This document shows positions 59,163 to 64,000 of a stretch of DNA of 64,000 nucleotides, in pieces (the stretch's first letter is position 1; each line of letters opens with the position of its first letter). Source of the stretch: UBA1952 sp965246855 (GTDB taxonomy: Bacteria > Bacteroidota > Bacteroidia > Chitinophagales > Chitinophagaceae); the NCBI GenBank assembly GCA_965246855.1, contig CBDFFP010000003.1, positions 558,001 to 622,000 on the forward strand, given 5' to 3'. Below the pieces are notes generated by a model, which worked only from the letters and a program-made list of their open reading frames with translations, did not search any database and was not told where the DNA came from. The position numbers and the translations under genes were made by a program.

Positions 59163-60836
59163 ATGACACCAAATCTCCGCAACAGTCTGGGCACCAACCG
59201 ACGACCAAAGCCCGACTTGGGGAACTTGGTTTTTGGGCGGATAACGCCGCAGGCGCGCGAGATTGAAGAAGCCGTTCTGGGCGCGGTGATGCTGGAGAAA
59301 GACAAGCTGGCGCAGGTGCTGGAAATCATCCAAAGCCCGGACTGCTTTTACGAATCGGCCCACCAGAAAATCTACACCTCCATCCGTCGCCTCTTCGACA
59401 CGAGTACGCCGGTGGACTTGCTGACCGTAACGGAAGACCTGCGCAAAACCAACGATCTGGAAGCCATTGGCGGAGCCTATTACCTCACGCGACTCACGAT
59501 GAACGTCGTGTCTTCGGCCCACGTAGAAGCCCACGCGCGTATTGTGATGGAGAAGTACGTGATGCGCGAATTGATTCGTATTTCCGGCGACATCATCGGC
59601 GACGCCTACAATGAAGGTTCTGACGTTTTTGACCTCCTGGACAAGGCCGAAAGCTCGCTCTACGAAATCACCGATAAGCACCTGCGAAAGAACTTTAAAA
59701 GCCTGCCCGACGTGTTGATGGAAACGGTGCAGGAAATTGAATTTGCAAAGAATAATCAGTCGGACGTAACCGGCGTTCCCACCGGTTTTTCGGCACTCGA
59801 CAAGCTGACGGCGGGCTGGCAAAAGAACGCGCTTATCATCGTGGCCGCGCGGCCTGCGGTGGGTAAAACCGCCTTCTGCCTCAACCTTGCGATGAACGCT
59901 GCGCTCCACCACGAGAAGCCCTACCCGGTGGCGTTTTTCTCGTTGGAAATGGGCGCGGGCGAGTTGGTGAAAAGGATGTTGTCCGCGCAAACGGAAGTGA
60001 GCATGGACGCCATTACCAAAGGCCGGATGCAGGAACACGAGTTTGTGCAGATGACGCAACGGATGGAGCGGCTTTCCAAGGCGCCTATTTTTCTGGATGA
60101 TCAGGCGGCGCTCAACATCTTTGAGCTGCGCGCCAAAGCGCGTCGTTTGAAGCAGCGCCACGACATCCAGATGATTATCATCGACTACCTCCAGCTGATG
60201 CAGGCAGACATCAACAAAGGCGGCAACCGCGAGCAGGAGATTTCCAAAATCTCGCGCGATTTGAAGTCTTTGGCGAAGGAGTTGGAGATTCCGATTATCG
60301 CGCTTTCGCAGCTGAACCGGGGCGTGGAAAGCCGGAAGGAAAACAAGGTTCCACAACTAAGCGACCTGCGGGAATCGGGCGCGATTGAGCAAGATGCCGA
60401 CATGGTTATGTTCCTGTACCGCCCGGAATACTACGGCATCAACAACGACGAGATGGGCCAAAGCATTGAAGGCGAAACCCACATCCATATTGCCAAAAAC
60501 CGGAGTGGCCAGACCGATACGGTGAAGGTGCGCTTCATCAAAGAGTACCAGAAGTTTGTGGACTTGGATGATGGCAGCGGTTTTTACGCAGGCAGTGCGC
60601 CCGGCGGCAATCCTTTTGCGGGAATGCGCGGCGGCAGTCCGGCAGACGACAGCGGTTTTCAAGGCTCGCGGCTCCAGATTCAGCCGGGCGCACAGACCTT
60701 TAAATCGCGCGGCAACGACTATAATTTTGACGATGAGGACGACGCACCGGGTGGGCGGTTTCCCGGTTCGCCTTTCGGTGGCGGTTTCCGGCCCCAGCGG
60801 CCTTCGGCAGGTGATGGGGATGATGCGCCGTTTTAG
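59163..60836 (+). CDS. dnaB: Replicative DNA helicase DnaB
   Basis: A 557-residue helicase. ATG 59163 gives MTPNLRNSLGTNRRPK; the frame is open upstream but without similarity. The N-terminal domain (EIEEAVLGAVMLEKD, YESAHQKIYTSI) mediates hexamer and primase contacts. The RecA-like domain has Walker A RPAVGKTAF (Lys235), FFSLEMGAGELVKRML, IIIDYLQLM (Walker B) and LRESGAIEQDADMVMFLYR. The Gly/Arg/Asp-rich tail (about 470-557) is long. It unwinds DNA at the replication fork. Confidence 0.96.
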   Translation: MTPNLRNSLGTNRRPKPDLGNLVFGRITPQAREIEEAVLGAVMLEKDKLAQVLEIIQSPDCFYESAHQKIYTSIRRLFDTSTPVDLLTVTEDLRKTNDLEAIGGAYYLTRLTMNVVSSAHVEAHARIVMEKYVMRELIRISGDIIGDAYNEGSDVFDLLDKAESSLYEITDKHLRKNFKSLPDVLMETVQEIEFAKNNQSDVTGVPTGFSALDKLTAGWQKNALIIVAARPAVGKTAFCLNLAMNAALHHEKPYPVAFFSLEMGAGELVKRMLSAQTEVSMDAITKGRMQEHEFVQMTQRMERLSKAPIFLDDQAALNIFELRAKARRLKQRHDIQMIIIDYLQLMQADINKGGNREQEISKISRDLKSLAKELEIPIIALSQLNRGVESRKENKVPQLSDLRESGAIEQDADMVMFLYRPEYYGINNDEMGQSIEGETHIHIAKNRSGQTDTVKVRFIKEYQKFVDLDDGSGFYAGSAPGGNPFAGMRGGSPADDSGFQGSRLQIQPGAQTFKSRGNDYNFDDEDDAPGGRFPGSPFGGGFRPQRPSAGDGDDAPF

Positions 60837-60904
60837 GTAGGTACACACGCCGCGCGTGTCCGCACAACATGCATTTTCGGCGGACACGCGCGGCGTGTCC
60901 CTAC
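60837..60904. repeat. REP-like inverted repeat after dnaB
   Basis: Arms 60837-60863 and 60880-60904 are near-perfect reverse complements (a 2-nt difference) with a 16-bp loop. The arm sequence includes GACACGCCGCGCGTGTCCGC. A near-identical single arm lies inside the third cyclase gene at 13964-13988. Confidence 0.85.
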
Positions 60905-60909
60905 CCCCG

Positions 60910-60917
60910 TAAATTTG
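60910..60917 (+). promoter_or_regulatory. -7 box TAAATTTG before the cysteine desulfurase gene
   Basis: Perfect TAnnTTTG match 9 nt before the ATG at 60927. No -33 element seen; the REP-like repeat occupies that position. Confidence 0.45.
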
Positions 60918-60926
60918 CGTCTGCAC

Positions 60927-62060
60927 ATGAACCGTATTTACTTTGACAATGCCGCCACGACGGCGCTGGACCCGGAAGTGTTAGAAGCCATGATGCCGTA
61001 CCTAACGGAACGCTTTGGCAATCCGTCGTCGGTATATTCCTACGGACGGGAATCCAAAATGGGCATTGAAGCGGCGCGCAAAACGGTGGCGAAATTGCTG
61101 GGCTGCAAACCGGGCGAAATCTTCTTCACTTCCGGTGGAACGGAAAGTTCCAATTCCGCGATTCTGGCCGCCGTACGCGACCTGGGCTGCAAGCGCATTA
61201 TTACCTCGCCCATAGAACACCACGCCACGCTGCACGCTACCGAAGCCATTGCCAAAGAGCGCAACCTGCCGCTGCAATTGATTTGGGTGCAGCCCGACGG
61301 CCACCTTGACCTGTCGCATTTGGAGCTGATGCTGGCGAATTCTCTGGACAAGGCGCTCGTCAGCCTGATGCACGCCAACAACGAAATCGGCAACCTGCTG
61401 GACGTGGAAAAAGTTGGCGAATTGTGCGCGCAATACGGGGCCATTTTCCACTGCGATATGGTGCAGACGATTGGCCACTACCCGATTGATTTAGGCAAGT
61501 TGAAGGTGCATTTCGCGTCCGGCGCGGGCCATAAATTTCATGGGCCGAAGGGCGTAGGGATTAAATATGTGAATGAGAACGTGCAGGTGAAACCGATGCT
61601 GCACGGCGGCTCGCAGGAGCGCAATATGCGTGCCGGAACGGAGAACCTCTATGGCATTGTGGGTTTCGCCAAAGCACTGGAACTGGCGATGGCGCGCTAT
61701 GAGGAAGACTCCCGGAAAATCGGCGATCTGCGCGATTATATGTGCAGCAAAATGACTGCGGAAATTCCGGGACTTCGCTGCAACGGCGGCAGCGGCGATG
61801 ACCGGCTTTATACGGTGCTGAACGTTTCTTTCCCCAAAACGGCCAAGTCGGAAATGCTCTTGATGGCGCTGGATATGGCGGGCATCTGCGCCAGCGGCGG
61901 CTCGGCATGTAGCAGCGGCGCAAGCTCGGTGAGCCACGTGATTAAGGCACTCTACAATGGGCAATCGGACGAGATGGTACCGGTGCGTTTTTCCTTTAGC
62001 CGCCACAACACGAAAGAAGAAGTGGATGAGGTGGTGGAGAAGTTGAAGACGCTTTTGTAG
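60927..62060 (+). CDS. Cysteine desulfurase (NifS/IscS family)
   Basis: A 377-residue PLP enzyme that takes sulfur from cysteine for Fe-S clusters and tRNA thiolation. IYFDNAATTALDPEVLEAM opens the family; Lys203 in GAGHKFHGPKGVG binds PLP; the catalytic Cys328 lies in GGSACSSGASSVSHV. The length matches the NifS/IscS group. ATG 60927 is preferred to a nearby upstream TTG. No iscU or other Fe-S gene is adjacent. Confidence 0.94.
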   Translation: MNRIYFDNAATTALDPEVLEAMMPYLTERFGNPSSVYSYGRESKMGIEAARKTVAKLLGCKPGEIFFTSGGTESSNSAILAAVRDLGCKRIITSPIEHHATLHATEAIAKERNLPLQLIWVQPDGHLDLSHLELMLANSLDKALVSLMHANNEIGNLLDVEKVGELCAQYGAIFHCDMVQTIGHYPIDLGKLKVHFASGAGHKFHGPKGVGIKYVNENVQVKPMLHGGSQERNMRAGTENLYGIVGFAKALELAMARYEEDSRKIGDLRDYMCSKMTAEIPGLRCNGGSGDDRLYTVLNVSFPKTAKSEMLLMALDMAGICASGGSACSSGASSVSHVIKALYNGQSDEMVPVRFSFSRHNTKEEVDEVVEKLKTLL

Positions 62061-62151
62061 GAAGGCGTAAGGGATTGAAGGTAATTTCTCCTTGCTTTCC
62101 TAATCACTTTCGACACAATTCTGCAAAGGGATTTCCACCACCTACGATAAC

Positions 62152-62170
62152 GGTGGTACTTTATACCACC
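62152..62170. repeat. Inverted repeat before mtgA
   Basis: GGTGGTA and TACCACC are arms around a short A/T loop, about 40 bp before the mtgA start. It could be an operator or the end of the upstream transcript. Confidence 0.4.
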
Positions 62171-62208
62171 GACGATAAATGTCGGGGCTTACAGCTTTCT
62201 ACTAAAAC

Positions 62209-62919
62209 TTGCGCCGCCTTTTCCGCTCCCCTTTCCGGTTCCTTTTCTATTTGTTCGGCGCGTCGCTGCTGTACTTGGTGTTGTGTAAATGGATAGTGCC
62301 GCCTATCACGCTCACACAGCTTTCGGATAGATTGAGCGGGAAAACCGTCCACTATATTCCGGTAAAAGGAGCGCAAATTTCTTCTGAAATGAAGCTGGCC
62401 GTTATCGCCGCCGAAGACCAGCTCTTCCCAAACCACGAAGGCTTTGATAAGAAGGCAATTGAACAAAGCCTGGCCGGCGAAAGAGCAGGAAAGAAAGGCA
62501 CCCGACCTGCAGGTGCAGCGGCGTCCACCATTAGCCAGCAGACAGCCAAGAACGTTTTTCTGTGGCAGGGAACGGGCTGGAGCCGTTATGTGAGAAAGGG
62601 GATGGAAGTGCCCTACACGTGGCTGATTGAGAGACTCTGGGGCAAGAAGCGCATTCTGGAAGTCTACCTCAACGTAGCCCAAACCGGCGCCGGCATTTAT
62701 GGCGCAGAAGCGGCAGCGCAGGAATATTTCCACAAGCCGGCAGCAAGACTCTCTACCACAGAAGCCGCGCAGATCGCCGCTTGTTTGCCTAATCCAGTGC
62801 GTTTCACAGTTCGTCCTTTGAGCAGCTATGTGAAGCGCCGCGCGGGCTGGATTCAAGTGCAAATGAAAAACCTCCGGGATTATCCGGAGGTTGGGGAACT
62901 GTTGAAGGAAAAGAAATAG
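62209..62919 (+). CDS. mtgA: Monofunctional peptidoglycan glycosyltransferase
   Basis: A 236-residue GT51 enzyme with one N-terminal membrane helix (FLFYLFGASLLYLVL). VIAAEDQLFPNHEGFD contains the catalytic Glu; GAAASTISQQTAKN, KRILEVYLNVAQTGAGIYGAEAAAQ and AAQIAACLPNP are the other GT51 motifs. It polymerises lipid II into glycan strands. The start is TTG at 62209; the nearest in-frame ATG (62179) is followed by a stop codon. Confidence 0.93.
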   Translation: MRRLFRSPFRFLFYLFGASLLYLVLCKWIVPPITLTQLSDRLSGKTVHYIPVKGAQISSEMKLAVIAAEDQLFPNHEGFDKKAIEQSLAGERAGKKGTRPAGAAASTISQQTAKNVFLWQGTGWSRYVRKGMEVPYTWLIERLWGKKRILEVYLNVAQTGAGIYGAEAAAQEYFHKPAARLSTTEAAQIAACLPNPVRFTVRPLSSYVKRRAGWIQVQMKNLRDYPEVGELLKEKK

Positions 62920-62966
62920 TGTAGATTGCAAGGACAATTCACAAGCTATGACTTGTAGCTTACGAC

Positions 62967-63170
62967 CTATGCATATTGTCCCAGCGGCTGCGGCGTAAAG
63001 TGCGCGCGCACGGCCCGTTGTGCGTGATGTAGGATTTCCGTAGAACGGCTTGCGGCCATCTTCGCTTGGAAGCGGGCACTCAAAAGGGTGTAATCCACTA
63101 CGAATGGATCAATATCGTAGAGGCTTTTCAGACTGGTCTTGAAGAGGTTGAGTAGAGTTGGAGTGATCAT
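62967..63170 (-). CDS. Small hypothetical protein
   Basis: A 67-residue predicted protein, MITPTLLNLFKTSLKSLYDID. It is helical, basic at its C-terminus (HHAQRAVRAHFTPQP), with no signal peptide or clear membrane helix. Codon use and GC content look like its neighbours and it stands alone between mtgA and rplQ. I do not recognise it, and a chance ORF cannot be excluded. Confidence 0.45.
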   Translation of the reverse strand: MITPTLLNLFKTSLKSLYDIDPFVVDYTLLSARFQAKMAASRSTEILHHAQRAVRAHFTPQPLGQYA

Positions 63171-63309
63171 AACCTTGGGCGTTTACAGGGTTTCAGGAAA
63201 AATCGGTTACGCCTTAACAGGATAAAAGGTCGTGCCACATTTTTGAAACCTCTTAACAACACCGGAATTTGTCCAACCAAAAAACAGTTCTCCAACAAAA
63301 TTTTTAAAC

Positions 63310-63339
63310 AAAAAAGCCGCTCTTTGCAGAACGGCTTTT
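63310..63339. terminator. Terminator after rplQ
   Basis: AAAAGCCG(C) and CGGCTTTT form a stem with an A run on the left for the minus-strand rplQ transcript. Confidence 0.8.
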
Positions 63340-63357
63340 CTTTAAAAGGAACGTGAC

Positions 63358-63990
63358 TTATGCGTGACCTTCGGCAGCATCCGGCTCTTGCGGCGCGGCA
63401 GGAACATCTGTAGCAGGCATTTCGTCGGTTGTAGGTGCTTCTTCCGTAGTTGTTGCTTCAGGAGCAACTTCTTCCGAGGCAGCTACTTCTGCCTGCGGTA
63501 ATTCGTCGGCCATTGCAGCTTCTACCGGCGCAGCAGCAACTTCCGTAGTTGCTTTGGGAGCAGTGCTTCCACCGCGACGGCTCCGACGGGTTTTCTTCGC
63601 AGCAGCATCGGCACTGTCTTTCTTGTAGATTTCGTTAAAATCCACTAGTTCAATCATCGCCATCTCAGCCGCATCACCCATACGAATAGGCAATTTAATA
63701 ATGCGCGTGTAACCACCCGGACGGGCAGCAATCTTATCGCCGATAACGGTAAAAAGCTCTGTAACGGCTTCTTTGTTTTGCAGATGGCTAAACACCATAC
63801 GGCGGTTGTGGGTGCTGTCGGTTTTGGCGCGGTTAATAATCGGCTCGGCATACACGCGCAACGCTTTGGCTTTTGCCAGCGTGGTATTAATGCGCTTGTG
63901 CTCAATGAGTTGTGCCGTGAGGTTGCTCATGAGGGCGCGGCGGTGCGATGCCGTGCGGCCTAAATTGTTGATTTTGTCTCCGTGACGCAT
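63358..63990 (-). CDS. rplQ: 50S ribosomal protein L17 with extended acidic tail
   Basis: A 210-residue L17. Residues 1-125 are the standard fold: MRHGDKINNLGRTASHRRAL, MSNLTAQLIEHKRINTTLAKAKALR and ARPGGYTRIIKLP. The remaining 85 residues are a low-complexity tail rich in Ala, Glu, Thr and Pro, following a basic patch (KKTRRSRRGG). L17 lies at the exit-tunnel side of the large subunit. rpoA usually precedes it and would lie just beyond the right edge. Confidence 0.95.
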   Translation of the reverse strand: MRHGDKINNLGRTASHRRALMSNLTAQLIEHKRINTTLAKAKALRVYAEPIINRAKTDSTHNRRMVFSHLQNKEAVTELFTVIGDKIAARPGGYTRIIKLPIRMGDAAEMAMIELVDFNEIYKKDSADAAAKKTRRSRRGGSTAPKATTEVAAAPVEAAMADELPQAEVAASEEVAPEATTTEEAPTTDEMPATDVPAAPQEPDAAEGHA

Positions 63991-64000
63991 GACGATGTGG

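Noticed and set aside
1..64000. tRNA, rRNA, riboswitch or transposase genes
   Set aside because: I looked for tRNA T-arm patterns, rRNA landmarks and transposase motifs by eye and saw none; a covariance-model scan would be needed to exclude small RNAs.

Overview
The window looks like chromosomal DNA of a Bacteroidota bacterium, probably near the Chitinophagia/Saprospiria-type lineages. Supporting signs are -7 promoter boxes of the TAnnTTTG type close to start codons, a remnant of a type IX secretion sorting domain, a DUF5522 protein, a nusB-DUF1573-yajC-coaE block, a Bacteroidota-type arginine decarboxylase, and long terminator hairpins between genes. No rRNA, tRNA, CRISPR array, insertion sequence or prophage was recognised. 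Almost all genes are ordinary housekeeping or accessory chromosomal genes; the unusual content lies in the intergenic DNA and in a cluster of signalling genes.

Layout. 1-4.4 kb: surface-polysaccharide type genes (methyltransferase fragment, two glycosyltransferases, Gfo/Idh/MocA oxidoreductase) and a DUF445 protein. 4.6-8.2 kb: hypotheticals and a membrane protein/histidine kinase/LuxR-type regulator operon. 8.5-16.9 kb: four consecutive class III adenylate cyclases (three TPR-type, one 7TM-type). 17-21.3 kb: HD phosphohydrolase, YitT-type membrane protein, alpha/beta hydrolase, 3-hydroxybutyrate dehydrogenase, cytidine deaminase. 21.5-23.9 kb: ribosomal protein operon rplK-rplA-rplJ-rplL, without nusG/secE before it or rpoB after it. 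24-36.4 kb: a frameshifted Uma2 gene, DoxX-like, RlpA-like, DEAD-box helicase, surE, an ABC transporter, small hypotheticals, a cyanophycinase and PPK2. 36.6-43.7 kb: a large secreted protein with a possible caspase-like C-terminus, cmk, thiolase, L,D-transpeptidase, and trmB/DUF5522/alkyltransferase-like. 43.8-52.6 kb: acyl-CoA carboxylase beta, FUSC transporter, FAD oxidoreductase, nusB, DUF1573, yajC and a coaE with a membrane extension. 53.6-64 kb: two Uma2 genes, speA, an EamA transporter, a second cyanophycinase, dnaB, cysteine desulfurase, mtgA and rplQ.

The most notable signal is a set of seven intergenic arrays (about 8255, 18577, 24438, 24708, 29624, 45444 and 52940). Each is built from a different short sequence, yet all repeat with a period of about 21 bp, which is two turns of B-DNA. 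In the clearest arrays each unit is centred on a short perfect or near-perfect palindrome, and the two arms change together while the spacing stays fixed. One array has a period near 20.4 bp, so reading-frame maintenance cannot explain the spacing. This suggests phased, same-face DNA sites or a hairpin-forming RNA, and I know of no described system that it matches.

Other points of interest are the tandem cyclase family with two copied promoters, a REP-like segment sitting inside one cyclase ORF, the CoaE-membrane fusion, and several dispersed inverted-repeat families. All functions are read from sequence motifs alone; no database search was run.
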